From: Bacteroidota bacterium
GTDB taxonomy: Bacteria; Bacteroidota; Bacteroidia; Chitinophagales; Saprospiraceae
Assembly (NCBI GenBank): GCA_029781865.1
Contig: JAKOVW010000052.1
Span: 62,001-126,000 of the forward strand
Length of the DNA: 64,000 bases
Direction of reading: 5' to 3'
Below the pieces are notes generated by a model. That model searched no databases and was not told the origin of the DNA. It worked only from the letters and a program-made list of their open reading frames with translations. The translations under genes and the position numbers were made by a program. This document shows positions 17,113-26,342 of this stretch, piece by piece. How positions within the stretch are numbered: position 1 is the stretch's first letter; each line of letters starts with the position of its first letter.

Positions 17113-17865
17113 ATGATCCAACTTTCTGCAGTCATTATTACATTCAATGAAGAGCAACGCATTGCGGATTGTATACGCAGTTTGTCAGATATAGCGGATG
17201 AAGTTCTGGTACTCGATTCTAACAGCACGGATCGCACTGCAGAGATTTGTCGCGAACTGGGTGTTTCGTTATACTCAAAACCATTCGAAGGTTATTCAAT
17301 TGCCAAGAATTATGCAAATCAATTGGCAAAGTATGATTTTATTATTTCCCTGGATGCAGATGAAATCATTTCTTCAGCACTTCGGGAACAAATAATTCAG
17401 TTTAAATCAAAAGCATCACAATTTGATGCCGCATCATTTAATCGCCTCACTAATTATTGCGGCAAATGGATACATCATGGTGGTTGGTATCCTGATGTCA
17501 AGTTAAGAATTTTCAACAGAAAATGGGCAAAATGGGAAGGTGTAGTGCACGAGACATTAAAATTGGATTCACGGGTAAAGGTCATTCACCTGCGTGGTGA
17601 TCTGATGCATTATTCATTTCATACACCAGAGGAACACAAACGTAAAATCGAGAAGTACACTACGCTTTTCGCGCAAGAAGCCAAATTAAAAAAATCAAAA
17701 TTTTCATTATTGAAAATGATCTTCGGACCGGTTTACAAATTCATTTTTATGTATTTTATCAAACTGGGAATTCTGGATGGATGGACAGGATTACAGATTG
17801 CCCGATTATCCGCTTATAGCTCATTCTTGAAACAAAAGAAATTGAAGCAGCTGACTCAGAAGTAA
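17113..17865 (+). CDS. Family 2 glycosyltransferase (LPS-core WaaE-like)
   Basis: About 250 residues. It has a GT-A fold: LSAVIITFNEEQRI at the nucleotide-binding start, VLDSNSTDRT, and the metal-binding LDADE motif near residue 90. The CGKWIHHGGWYPD and VVHETL segments are typical of the WaaE/KdtX-like group that adds sugars to lipopolysaccharide core. A hydrophobic stretch near 210-235 probably contacts the membrane. The exact sugar and acceptor are unknown. Start ATG 17113 was chosen over TTG 17086. Confidence 0.88.
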   Translation: MIQLSAVIITFNEEQRIADCIRSLSDIADEVLVLDSNSTDRTAEICRELGVSLYSKPFEGYSIAKNYANQLAKYDFIISLDADEIISSALREQIIQFKSKASQFDAASFNRLTNYCGKWIHHGGWYPDVKLRIFNRKWAKWEGVVHETLKLDSRVKVIHLRGDLMHYSFHTPEEHKRKIEKYTTLFAQEAKLKKSKFSLLKMIFGPVYKFIFMYFIKLGILDGWTGLQIARLSAYSSFLKQKKLKQLTQK

Positions 17866-18016
17866 TATTTAATCTATCATAAAGAATAAATCAGCCAGAC
17901 GAGGTAAGAAGCTTTCATTCATTTTTAAGGAGTGGTTGAAAGACCGGGAATCTGCATTTTCGCTCAATGCCTTGGAATTAAAAAACATAATGACATCCAA
18001 GTTGTTTTATTAAAGT

Positions 18017-18379
18017 ATGTCGAAGAAAACAGTTGTATTAGGAGCAAGTATTCATCCGGAAAGATATTCAAACCGGGCTGTCAGGCAATTGCAGAAACAG
18101 GGTCATGAAGTAATCGCAATCGGCAATGCAGAAGGTGAAATCGATGGTGTAAAAATTCATACAGACAAGCCTGAATTGTCATCCGTGGATACGTTGAGTT
18201 TGTATTTAAATCCAACCCATCAAAAGGAATGGTATTCTTATATCCTGTCCATTAACCCACGTAGAATCATTTTTAACCCGGGTACTGAAAATAGTGAGCT
18301 TGAAGATTTGGCGGATTCTCATGGTATACAAACGGATGAATCATGCACGCTCGTGCTGTTGAGTACAGGGCAATACTAA
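18017..18379 (+). CDS. CoA-binding domain protein (YccU-like)
   Basis: 120 residues forming one Rossmann-type CoA-binding domain (VLGASIHPERYSNRAVRQL, then a beta strand EVIAIG). Cytosolic. The family is widespread but its physiological role is not established. The gene stands alone after the glycosyltransferase. Confidence 0.85.
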   Translation: MSKKTVVLGASIHPERYSNRAVRQLQKQGHEVIAIGNAEGEIDGVKIHTDKPELSSVDTLSLYLNPTHQKEWYSYILSINPRRIIFNPGTENSELEDLADSHGIQTDESCTLVLLSTGQY

Positions 18380-18558
18380 AACACGGATAAGAGCTTTGAC
18401 ACTTTGTTCTCAGTATTAAATTAGGTATGTTATCTATCTATTACTTCAAAGAGAATTTGTTTAATATGAATTTGTCCTGGGAGCGATCAGATGACATTAA
18501 AAAAAATCTGTGAGACCTGCCTTGACTTTGCTAATTTTAAGCCCTACAAATACATCAG

Positions 18559-19275
18559 ATGAAAAAATACCTTTTGTTTATTATTAGTTGGATAAATTAT
18601 ATTTCACATGCCCAGAATATTCAAATTTTATTTGAGAATATTCCCTATCCAAGTGCTAGTTGCGAAGAGACGTTTAAGACTGCAGAAATAGAATGGGACA
18701 AAATGACTTTGGACAATGATTCCGTCTTTAACAGGGCTAAGTCATGGGCACCGGGTGGGGATCTTAAAATTTTTTCCGGAAAATTGGAAAAGCTTCAGGC
18801 ATACATAGACCGTACTTCTGAAAACAATGGCTTTTCCCTTTCAGCTCCACCTACGATTGATAAAGACGTCTTAAAAGCAATGGAGCAGCTTAGTAAAACA
18901 AGAGAGGCGATATCCAATATATGGATTACACTCAGAGAACAGTTTGTCAATTTAAATTCCACATTTATCGTGCCTAATGAACTGGATAATGGTTGTGATC
19001 AGATTCGATCTTCTATACAACAACTGAATGAGGCTTCTGCAAAATATTCGGAACAATTGAATGTATTTAAATCAAAAATATCAAGTTCGTTAACGGATTT
19101 TCAGACGCAATTTGATGAATTAAATAAAAATAAACATCCAATGGTGAGTAACCAGATCCTCGACGAAATGTCCAATCTGTTAAGCATTTTGAATGAAATC
19201 TCAAATGCTTTAAATTTTCATTATAAGAATATGGTAGAGACGCGAATGGCTTGGAATAATGCCTTCTGCAAATAA
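18559..19275 (+). CDS. Exported coiled-coil protein, unknown function
   Basis: 238 residues with a signal peptide (cleavage likely after SHAQ). The rest is predominantly helical and polar, with heptad-like leucine patterns between about 60 and 230, and two cysteines near the N-terminus and one near 145. No known domain was recognised. It is followed by a hairpin and a convergent beta-barrel gene. Confidence 0.65.
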   Translation: MKKYLLFIISWINYISHAQNIQILFENIPYPSASCEETFKTAEIEWDKMTLDNDSVFNRAKSWAPGGDLKIFSGKLEKLQAYIDRTSENNGFSLSAPPTIDKDVLKAMEQLSKTREAISNIWITLREQFVNLNSTFIVPNELDNGCDQIRSSIQQLNEASAKYSEQLNVFKSKISSSLTDFQTQFDELNKNKHPMVSNQILDEMSNLLSILNEISNALNFHYKNMVETRMAWNNAFCK

Positions 19276-19277
19276 AA

Positions 19278-19310
19278 AAGGATTCTAAAGTTTTTGGCTT
19301 TAGAATCCTT
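19278..19310 (-). terminator. Terminator for the beta-barrel gene
   Basis: Perfect 13-bp stem AAGGATTCTAAAG/CTTTAGAATCCTT with a seven-base loop. The T run is on the minus strand. Confidence 0.8.
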
Positions 19311-19332
19311 CTATGAACAGATTTTATTTTTT

Positions 19333-20067
19333 CTAGAAATGGAAGAACGTAGCTCTCTTACTGCAGGAACTTTTTCCGTAGTATCCAAGTGCGAAATTGA
19401 ATTCTAAATTCAATTGAACGAAAGCAGCATTCGTTATTTTTGAACTGTATATTTTTTCTTCTGACGGTGTAGGATAGGGATTTGGAGTGACTTTTTTACC
19501 ATCGCTATTGATCATATCTGTGATTCCATATCCCAAACGAATCCCCAACATTGTCGTGAATGTTTCATAATTAAATACATATCCACCAATTCCGAAGATT
19601 CCGGAGATATAATTTTTGGAATAGAATTTTTTAACATCCGTGTTGGTCGGATCAAAATCGTCTTTTTGTGTGACCTTGTTGACAAATGAAAATTGAGGGC
19701 CCAATTCGATATAGAGGCCGTCTTTTTGAAGCCTGTATAAAACAGCTAAATCGAAGTTTTTCCAGTTTATTTCATGATTGTAACTGGTGGTTCCTCTAGT
19801 AAAATCGAATTTTTGTTTGTTGTCTGAAATTAAGAAGTCAAATGTAACTCCATCATATCTTCCAATAAATATACCTAGTTTTCCGCCATAACATACTCCT
19901 GTTGTAAGATGATGTTCATAATTCTTATCGTCAAATAAATTAGAGTTCAGCATGCCCGTTAGTCCATACCCCAATTTTAGACCAACATCAGCCCAGGCAT
20001 AAACTTTTTGAGCTTTTACTGAGCAAATGCTGAAACTAAAGAACAAAAGAAAAATTATTTTTTGCAT
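19333..20067 (-). CDS. Outer-membrane beta-barrel protein
   Basis: 244 residues: signal peptide (cleavage after VKAQ), then alternating amphipathic strands with GLKLGYGLTGML and IRLGYGITDMI turns, as in PorT-like or OmpW-like barrels. The last strand is followed by an unusual tail, SSCSKRATFFHF. Ligand unknown. Confidence 0.75.
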   Translation of the reverse strand: MQKIIFLLFFSFSICSVKAQKVYAWADVGLKLGYGLTGMLNSNLFDDKNYEHHLTTGVCYGGKLGIFIGRYDGVTFDFLISDNKQKFDFTRGTTSYNHEINWKNFDLAVLYRLQKDGLYIELGPQFSFVNKVTQKDDFDPTNTDVKKFYSKNYISGIFGIGGYVFNYETFTTMLGIRLGYGITDMINSDGKKVTPNPYPTPSEEKIYSSKITNAAFVQLNLEFNFALGYYGKSSCSKRATFFHF

Positions 20068-20153
20068 ATAATTTTATTTAGGTTTTAAAAATTTTATTTT
20101 ATTATTGAATTACATCATACTCCGCATTACTGATTTTAATTTCTAATGCCCGC

Positions 20154-21344
20154 TTACTTAAGACCTCTTCGTTTCATTTCTTCATCGAGTAATTTCAATT
20201 CTCTGCTCATGTCACCTGTAATACTCGTATTCTCCTGAGCTCTGCGAATTAAATAAGGCACAACATCTTTAATAGGACCGTAAGGTACATATTTTGCGAC
20301 ATAGTAACCCTGTGCAGCAAGATTGAACGTGAGATTATCGCTCATGCCAAGGAGCTGGCAGAAGTTCATGTTTGGATGGTCGTTTGGGATATTGTGTTGC
20401 TTCATCAATTGTGTTTGAAGCAAATTGCTTTTCCAGTTGTGGCTGCTATTGCACAAACTCATTTGTTCCGGAAATTGAACACAAAAGCGAATCGTTTGAT
20501 CATATTGCTCATCAGTAGCATCTTTGTTGGGTAGAATTGGGTCTTCATAGCCTTTTTCCTTTGCCCGGTTTCGTTCTTTTTCCAGATAAGCACCTCTGAC
20601 TACTTTCGCTCCGAAGATGTAATTACCGGCTCTGGCTTTTTCAAAATTGCTTTGCAGATATTCCAGGCATCCTTTGCGGTACATCTGATAGGTATTATAT
20701 AAAATTGGTTTTTCCTTATTGTAAACAGGCATATACTTGTTAACCAATTCGTCTATAGGATCCTGAATCCAAGATTCTTCTGCATCAATAAAAACGGAAA
20801 CACCCAATTCTACCGCTTTTTCGCATAAAGTGACAAAGCGCTCTTCGAAGCGTTCCATGGCAATGGTTTCGAAGGTCGATAATTTTTCTCCTGCCTGTTT
20901 TTTTTCAAGTACTGAGATCGGAACATAGCCGGTAAGCTTGGTACTTATAACCGGCACATTCGGATTACTGTAAGCAAATTCCAAAGCACGGATATTTTCA
21001 TCCAAAGTTCTTTGGAAATCTTCATCCTTATTCCTTGCTTCCACTCCATAATCGAGGATAGTCATGGTTTTTTTGTGATATAGCAAGTCGATTACCTTTT
21101 GACATTGAAACAGGCTGGTACCTCCGCAAAATTGTTTGAATACTGTTTCTCTGATGATCGGATCCATAAGGTGGAAAGGTATTTTGGCAGCAATGTTGCC
21201 AAAAAACGATCCGATTGAAACCAGTTTAGGATTGTTCATAAACTTGAAAAGAAGATAAGTTCTTTTCAGTTCGCGGTCGGTTTTATGCGAAAAGGCTATT
21301 TCAGTATTCCCAAAATCCAAATGGGGCTCCTCCGTTTCTTCCAT
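20154..21344 (-). CDS. Proline dehydrogenase family protein
   Basis: 396 residues, a monofunctional FAD-dependent proline dehydrogenase TIM barrel that oxidises proline to pyrroline-5-carboxylate. Visible blocks include DYGVEARN, the lysine-containing STKLTGY segment, VFIDAEESW, YQMYRKG and the long VVRGAYLEKERNRA motif, followed by CNSSHNW and the C-terminal YVPYGPIKDVVPYLIRRAQEN with substrate-binding arginines. It is the head half of a PutA activity; no dehydrogenase partner for the second step lies in the window. The shikimate dehydrogenase gene is eight bases upstream on the same strand. Confidence 0.93.
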   Translation of the reverse strand: MEETEEPHLDFGNTEIAFSHKTDRELKRTYLLFKFMNNPKLVSIGSFFGNIAAKIPFHLMDPIIRETVFKQFCGGTSLFQCQKVIDLLYHKKTMTILDYGVEARNKDEDFQRTLDENIRALEFAYSNPNVPVISTKLTGYVPISVLEKKQAGEKLSTFETIAMERFEERFVTLCEKAVELGVSVFIDAEESWIQDPIDELVNKYMPVYNKEKPILYNTYQMYRKGCLEYLQSNFEKARAGNYIFGAKVVRGAYLEKERNRAKEKGYEDPILPNKDATDEQYDQTIRFCVQFPEQMSLCNSSHNWKSNLLQTQLMKQHNIPNDHPNMNFCQLLGMSDNLTFNLAAQGYYVAKYVPYGPIKDVVPYLIRRAQENTSITGDMSRELKLLDEEMKRRGLK

Positions 21345-21352
21345 ATTTTAAT

Positions 21353-22075
21353 TTATTCGTTCCAGAATTGCCAGGATTTATCTGCTTGTAAATGAAGCAT
21401 TTCGAGGCCATTCTTAATTTTAGAACCAAGTTCGGCTCCAGACTTCAAAAATAGAGTATTTTCAGGATTATAGACCAAATCATATAAATAGTTATCCTTA
21501 TTTAATAAGGAGTAAGGAATTGAAGGCTTATCATCTGTTTTCGGCCACATTCCCAAAGGAGTAGTATTGACAATGAGTTTCCAGTGTTTATTCCATTTGG
21601 AGTGTAAGAGCGGATAGGGAATTCCCTTACCTGATTCCGAAGCAAGGTCAAATGGGATATTCATTTTTTTCAGCGCCCACTGTACCGCTTTGGAAGATCC
21701 ACCTGTACCTAAAATTAAAGCCATTTCATGGAAGTCAGGAGGAAGAAACTGTTTCAGGCTTTCAAAGAAGGCAGTGGAATCTGTATTATGGCCGATCCAT
21801 TTTCCATGAAGTTTTTTGATGCAGTTGACCGATTGAATTTCAACTGCCAACGGTGTTAGTTCATCGAGTAAGGGTATGATTTGGTGTTTATATGGAATCG
21901 TAACATTAAGACCTGTAATATCTGAATTCAATAAACCGGAGAGTGCCTGAAGTGAATCCACTTCATATAATTCATAACGACAGTCATGTATGTTTTCCGA
22001 TTGCCATTTTTTATCAAAGTAATCTTTCGAAAAAGAATGGCCCAGTTTTTTGCCAAGCAATCCAAAATGTCTCAT
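21353..22075 (-). CDS. aroE: Shikimate dehydrogenase
   Basis: About 240 residues from the chosen ATG. It reduces 3-dehydroshikimate with NADPH in aromatic amino-acid synthesis. GKKLGHSFS (shikimate site), NVTIPYKH with the catalytic lysine, NTDSTAF, and the glycine-rich LGTGGSSKAV dinucleotide loop are all present. The frame is open to 22108, but the extra eleven residues precede the family's normal MRHFGLLG beginning. A pair of TTCAATAA-like repeats lies about 120 bp upstream. Confidence 0.93.
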   Translation of the reverse strand: MRHFGLLGKKLGHSFSKDYFDKKWQSENIHDCRYELYEVDSLQALSGLLNSDITGLNVTIPYKHQIIPLLDELTPLAVEIQSVNCIKKLHGKWIGHNTDSTAFFESLKQFLPPDFHEMALILGTGGSSKAVQWALKKMNIPFDLASESGKGIPYPLLHSKWNKHWKLIVNTTPLGMWPKTDDKPSIPYSLLNKDNYLYDLVYNPENTLFLKSGAELGSKIKNGLEMLHLQADKSWQFWNE

Positions 22076-22194
22076 TGAATGCAAGATACAATGAGGAAAT
22101 GAATGCATCGTTTCGCAAATGAGGTTGAATATATGAAATCTGATTCAATCCATATTCAAACTGGCAATAGTGTACGATAAAAGAATTGCGGAAG

Positions 22195-22223
22195 TTCAAT
22201 AAAAAAGCAGGTTGGTTTAATAA
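22195..22223. promoter_or_regulatory. TTCAATAA/TTTAATAA pair, 21-bp period
   Basis: TTCAATAA at 22195-22202 and TTTAATAA at 22216-22223, again exactly 21 bp apart, as in the two pairs next to the LytTR sensor operon. It sits between aroE (minus) and the transposase gene (plus). Confidence 0.45.
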
Positions 22224-22373
22224 ATGAATGAAAGAAACCTCAAGTTCAATTTATAAATTGTTGCGGATTACATTGACAATATTGTTGCAATTTTTATTGG
22301 TTGAAAGGCCTGGGAATAAAGGTTAGTCAAATACAATTTTATTAAGAGATAACACTTTTAGAATAGCAGATCT

Positions 22374-23090
22374 ATGTCGTTAACAGAACACTATTATACC
22401 CAATTTGAGGAAGGTAAATGTTATCATATTTTCAATCAGGGAGTCGATCAGAAGCCCTTGTTTACCCAAAAGCGCAATTACTATTTTTTCAAGTCGAGAA
22501 TGGTAAAATATGTCATTCCATACCTGGATGTTTATGCATTTTGTTTGCTGGAAAATCATTTTCATTTGCTGGTTAAAATCAAGAGAGATTTGGCAACTCT
22601 TAAAGAGTTGCCAAATCTGCGATTGCCAGAATCGGCGGAGGCCGCCAATCAGGAGGCTCAATTCATTCCAAAACCAAATTGCCATTCTATCATCTCTTCC
22701 GCTTTCAGAAAAATGTTCCAATCCTATGCAATGGCTTTTAATAAACAGGAAAATAGAATTGGGGCATTATTTCAGGAACCTTTTAAACGATGCGAATTGC
22801 ATTCAGATCTCCTCATTAGCCAAATGATCCATTACATTCATTTCAATCCGCAATTACATGGGCAAATCAGCGATTTCAGATCCTATCCTCAATGTTCATA
22901 CTATTATTACCTGCAAAAAAGAAAAGGACTTTGGATGAATAAAGAAGTCCTCAAATTATTTCATGGTTACGAAGGTTTTCTGGAGGTGCATGGTCATTCC
23001 CCGGAAATTACGAAGGAACGGTATACAATAGAATCGATCAACCCTGAAAATCCCGATATTACCCACTTAATCGGGAATATGTTTTGCTGA
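22374..23090 (+). mobile_element. REP-associated tyrosine transposase (IS200-like)
   Basis: 238 residues of the Y1 transposase family: HUH motif ENHFHLL (His62, His64) and a candidate catalytic Tyr118 in FQSYAMAFN, followed by RIGALFQEPFKR. It is a single intact gene with no visible insertion-sequence ends or target duplication, so it resembles the domesticated REP-associated group rather than an active IS. Residues 71-82 are encoded by a perfect palindrome (22586-22618) that looks like a REP sequence inserted in frame. Confidence 0.85.
22586..22618. repeat. Perfect palindrome inside the transposase gene
   Basis: 15-bp arms (22586-22600 and 22604-22618; left arm AGATTTGGCAACTCT) around a three-base loop. 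It encodes DLATLKELPNL, a low-complexity insert between the HUH region and the catalytic Tyr. Confidence 0.9.
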
Positions 23091-23125
23091 CAATTTGTCA
23101 CCTTGCTCAAAAATGACTAATTTTG
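23088..23125 (+). promoter_or_regulatory. miaB promoter with TGACA palindrome
   Basis: -7 box TAATTTTG at 23118-23125 with TTTG at 23094-23097 as a -33 element (20-bp spacing). The palindrome TGACAATTTGTCA at 23088-23100 overlaps the -33 element and could be an operator. Confidence 0.55.
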
Positions 23126-23151
23126 CCTTCCCAATTCATTAAAAAAACCCA

Positions 23152-24573
23152 ATGAGGCAGGATTTTCCGGAAACAGGACAAATACTATTGGCTGAGGAAC
23201 GCCAGGGTGAGGCATTTCAAGCCCTCGATACAGGTATCCAGGGTACCCGCAAATTCTATATTGAAAGTTATGGCTGCCAGATGAATTTTTCAGATTCTGA
23301 AATCGTCGCCAGCATCCTATCAGAAAATGGATTATCTCCTACTAAGGATGTTCTAATGGCTGATTTGCTGTTGTTAAATACCTGTTCAATACGCGAAAAA
23401 GCTGAGGAAACCATCCGGAAAAGACTCAAGGAATTCCGTTCGCTGAAAAAAAACAATCCTGAATTAATTGTCGGATTGCTGGGATGCATGGCTGAACGCC
23501 TAAAAGATAAGTTATTGGAAGAAGAAAAATTGGTTGATCTGGTTGTAGGTCCAGATGCCTACCGCGAACTACCAAATTTGATTCAAACAGTTGACGAAGG
23601 TTTTAAAGCTGTAAATGTATTCCTGTCGAGAGAAGAGACGTATTCCGATATAGCACCAATGCGACTGGACAGTAATGGTGTTAGTGCATTCATTTCCATA
23701 ATGAGAGGTTGCGATAACATGTGTTCTTTTTGTGTAGTACCCTTTACACGTGGACGGGAACGTAGCCGGAATGCTTATACCATTGTAGCAGAAGCCAAAC
23801 AACTATTCGAACAAGGATATCGGGAGGTTACCCTGCTTGGCCAGAATGTGGATTCATATAAATGGCAAAATCCGGAAACAAGTGATGTCATCTCCTTTGC
23901 TGGTCTCCTGGAAATGGTTGCCTTGGTTCATCCTGATTTGAGAATCCGTTTTTCAACTTCGCATCCAAAAGACATTACCGTACAGGTATTGACAACTATT
24001 GCGAAGTATGAAAATATTTGCAATTATATACATCTTCCTTGTCAGTCAGGAAACAGCAGGATTTTAAAGTTAATGAACCGCACTTATGACAGAGAATGGT
24101 ATATGCAAAAAATAGAGGAAATCTATTCTATAATTCCGGACTGTGCCGTTTCATCAGATATGATCACTGGATTTTGCAGTGAATCAGATGAAGAACATCA
24201 GGATACTTTAAGCTTGATGAAATTTTCAAAGTTTAGCATGTCTTATATGTTTTTCTATTCCGAAAGACCAGGGACATTGGCTGCAAAAAAATACGAAGAT
24301 GACATTCCTTTGGAAATAAAGAAGAGACGACTTAATGAAATTATAGCATTACAAAATCAACTATCATCCATTCACAATAAGCAGGATGTTGGAAAAAAAT
24401 TCAAAGTCCTTGTTGAAGGAAAGTCAAAAAAATCAGACGAAATGTGGAAGGGCAGGAATTCACAAAATAAAGTCATCGTATTTCCTGCAGATCAGGATAA
24501 CCTTGTAGGTAAGTATGTTACGGTGGAAATTACAGACTCTACAAGTGCGACATTAATTGGGAGAAGAGTTTAA
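23152..24573 (+). CDS. miaB: tRNA-2-methylthio-N6-dimethylallyladenosine synthase
   Basis: 473 residues. It methylthiolates i6A37 of tRNA. The N-terminal UPF0004 domain holds one iron-sulfur cluster (Cys in YGCQMN, LNTCSIR and LLGCMAE), the radical SAM domain has the CDNMCSFC triad, and a TRAM domain follows from about residue 410. All cluster cysteines are visible. It heads a tight operon; the sigma-54 activator follows after 11 bases. Confidence 0.96.
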   Translation: MRQDFPETGQILLAEERQGEAFQALDTGIQGTRKFYIESYGCQMNFSDSEIVASILSENGLSPTKDVLMADLLLLNTCSIREKAEETIRKRLKEFRSLKKNNPELIVGLLGCMAERLKDKLLEEEKLVDLVVGPDAYRELPNLIQTVDEGFKAVNVFLSREETYSDIAPMRLDSNGVSAFISIMRGCDNMCSFCVVPFTRGRERSRNAYTIVAEAKQLFEQGYREVTLLGQNVDSYKWQNPETSDVISFAGLLEMVALVHPDLRIRFSTSHPKDITVQVLTTIAKYENICNYIHLPCQSGNSRILKLMNRTYDREWYMQKIEEIYSIIPDCAVSSDMITGFCSESDEEHQDTLSLMKFSKFSMSYMFFYSERPGTLAAKKYEDDIPLEIKKRRLNEIIALQNQLSSIHNKQDVGKKFKVLVEGKSKKSDEMWKGRNSQNKVIVFPADQDNLVGKYVTVEITDSTSATLIGRRV

Positions 24574-24584
24574 ATCGTTAAATT

Positions 24585-25853
24585 GTGGAATCAGTACAAG
24601 CAATAAAACAACGATTCGGAATTTATGGTAGGTCAGAGCAATTAAATCAGGCTTTGGACACTGCTATTCGCGTTGCATCTACCGATCTAACTGTGCTAAT
24701 TTCAGGAGAGAGCGGTACAGGCAAGGAAATTTTTTCTAAGATCATCCATCAACTTAGTCCTCGGAAACACAATTCATTCATAGCAGTTAATTGCGGTGCC
24801 ATTCCTGCCGGAACAATTAACTCAGAATTGTTTGGACACGAAAAAGGTTCGTTTACCGGAGCAACTGCCGACCGCAAGGGGTATTTCGAAACTGCAGATG
24901 GCGGAACTATTTTTTTAGATGAAATTGCTGAAATGCCGCAGGATACCCAGGCTTTTCTGTTGCGGATATTGGAATCTGGTGAATTCATTCGCGTAGGTTC
25001 ATCCAAAGTTTTTAAAACAAATGTCCGTGTAGTCGCAGCATCCAATGTGAACTTGATGGATCGCGTAAGGAATGGAAAATTCAGAGAGGACTTATATTAT
25101 CGATTGAATACAGTACCTATTCGCGTTCCTTCCTTAAAGGAAAGACGGGAAGATATTTTAATTCTCTTTAGAAAATTCGCACAGGATTTTGCAGAAAAAT
25201 ACCGAACAACCCCAATTGAATTAGATGAAAACAGTGCTGAATTAATTGAAAATTACTCGTGGCCCGGAAATATACGTGAATTGCGGAATGCAGTAGAACA
25301 ATTATCTGTATTGTCAGATCAGAAATTGATCAGGGCGCAGGATTTGCAACGCATCATTCCAAATGTCAATTCGAGAAATTTGCCAATGGGTCCGATTGAG
25401 CAAGAGCAAACGTCGGGGATGCATGAGCGTGAAATTTTATACAAACTTTTGTTTGATATGAAACAGGATTTGAATCAACTGAAGAATATGTTTTTTCAAC
25501 TGGTGCATGCTAATGATCTTGAAATGCCTGCAGCAATGGAAAATGTGGCTTCCTCATTTCCGCAAAGTTCTCAGTTGCCATATAGTCCTGGCGCACAATC
25601 ATGGAATACAAATCAAATTTCTCATCAGCAAAAGCAGGGCGATGAAAATCCGATTATCATTTCCGGAGATAAAAATAATTTTGAAACGGTCGAAGTGATG
25701 GAAGAAACGCTTTCTTTGAATGATATGGAGAAAGACATGATTGCCAAAGCTTTGAAAAAATTCAATGGAAAAAGAAAAGACGCTGCTGAAGAGTTGGGTA
25801 TTTCTGAACGGACGTTGTATCGCAAAATTAAAGAATATCATCTCGATATATGA
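24585..25853 (+). CDS. Sigma-54-interacting activator without receiver domain
   Basis: 422 residues. The AAA+ domain starts almost at the N-terminus (about 10-245), with Walker A GESGTGKE, the sigma-54 contact loop GSFTGA, Walker B TIFLDEI and arginine fingers near FREDLYYRLN. A variable linker of about 110 residues follows, then a Fis-type helix-turn-helix (KRKDAAEELGISERTLYRKIKEY) at the end. There is no input domain, so activity may be set by level or by an unknown partner. The start is GTG (24585). It sits between miaB and lptE, an order I recognise from other Bacteroidota. Confidence 0.9.
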   Translation: MESVQAIKQRFGIYGRSEQLNQALDTAIRVASTDLTVLISGESGTGKEIFSKIIHQLSPRKHNSFIAVNCGAIPAGTINSELFGHEKGSFTGATADRKGYFETADGGTIFLDEIAEMPQDTQAFLLRILESGEFIRVGSSKVFKTNVRVVAASNVNLMDRVRNGKFREDLYYRLNTVPIRVPSLKERREDILILFRKFAQDFAEKYRTTPIELDENSAELIENYSWPGNIRELRNAVEQLSVLSDQKLIRAQDLQRIIPNVNSRNLPMGPIEQEQTSGMHEREILYKLLFDMKQDLNQLKNMFFQLVHANDLEMPAAMENVASSFPQSSQLPYSPGAQSWNTNQISHQQKQGDENPIIISGDKNNFETVEVMEETLSLNDMEKDMIAKALKKFNGKRKDAAEELGISERTLYRKIKEYHLDI

Positions 25854-26341
25854 TCAGGGCTGCAATCATTCTCAGTTATACGCTATGTTTAGTTTCCTGT
25901 TATAGCTTCAAGGGAATCAGTATTCCTTCTGAGGTAAATACATTTGCCATGGATCCAGTGGTCGATCAATCGTATAATGCACCTGCTACATATCCTGTTG
26001 TGTTTTCGGAAGCAATGATCACAAAAATCAGAAAAGAATCCAAGCTCACTTTGAATAATCAGAATCCGGATGTCATCTTTAAATGTAAGGTCACGCAGTT
26101 CCTGGTCAATAGTCAGGCTCCTCAACCAGGCGTACAATCGGCAATTAACCGGCTTAATGTGACAATAGAAGTGGAGTATGTCAGTAAAATAGATGAGAAG
26201 CAAAATTGGAAATCGACATTCAGCAGATATCAGGATTTCGATGCAAAGGAAAATTTTTCATCTGTTCAGCAGAAACTGATTTCCGATATCAATCTCATCC
26301 TGGTAGATGATATTTTCAATAAAGCATTCACAAATTGGTAG
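25850..26341 (+). CDS. lptE: LptE-family LPS-assembly lipoprotein
   Basis: 163 residues. Lipoprotein signal with lipobox VSC (Cys17), followed by YSFKGISIP, the usual beginning of Bacteroidota LptE. It is expected to plug the LptD translocon and help insert lipopolysaccharide in the outer membrane. Its ATG overlaps the stop of the activator gene by four bases (ATGA), showing translational coupling. Confidence 0.85.
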   Translation: MIRAAIILSYTLCLVSCYSFKGISIPSEVNTFAMDPVVDQSYNAPATYPVVFSEAMITKIRKESKLTLNNQNPDVIFKCKVTQFLVNSQAPQPGVQSAINRLNVTIEVEYVSKIDEKQNWKSTFSRYQDFDAKENFSSVQQKLISDINLILVDDIFNKAFTNW

Positions 26342-26342
26342 A

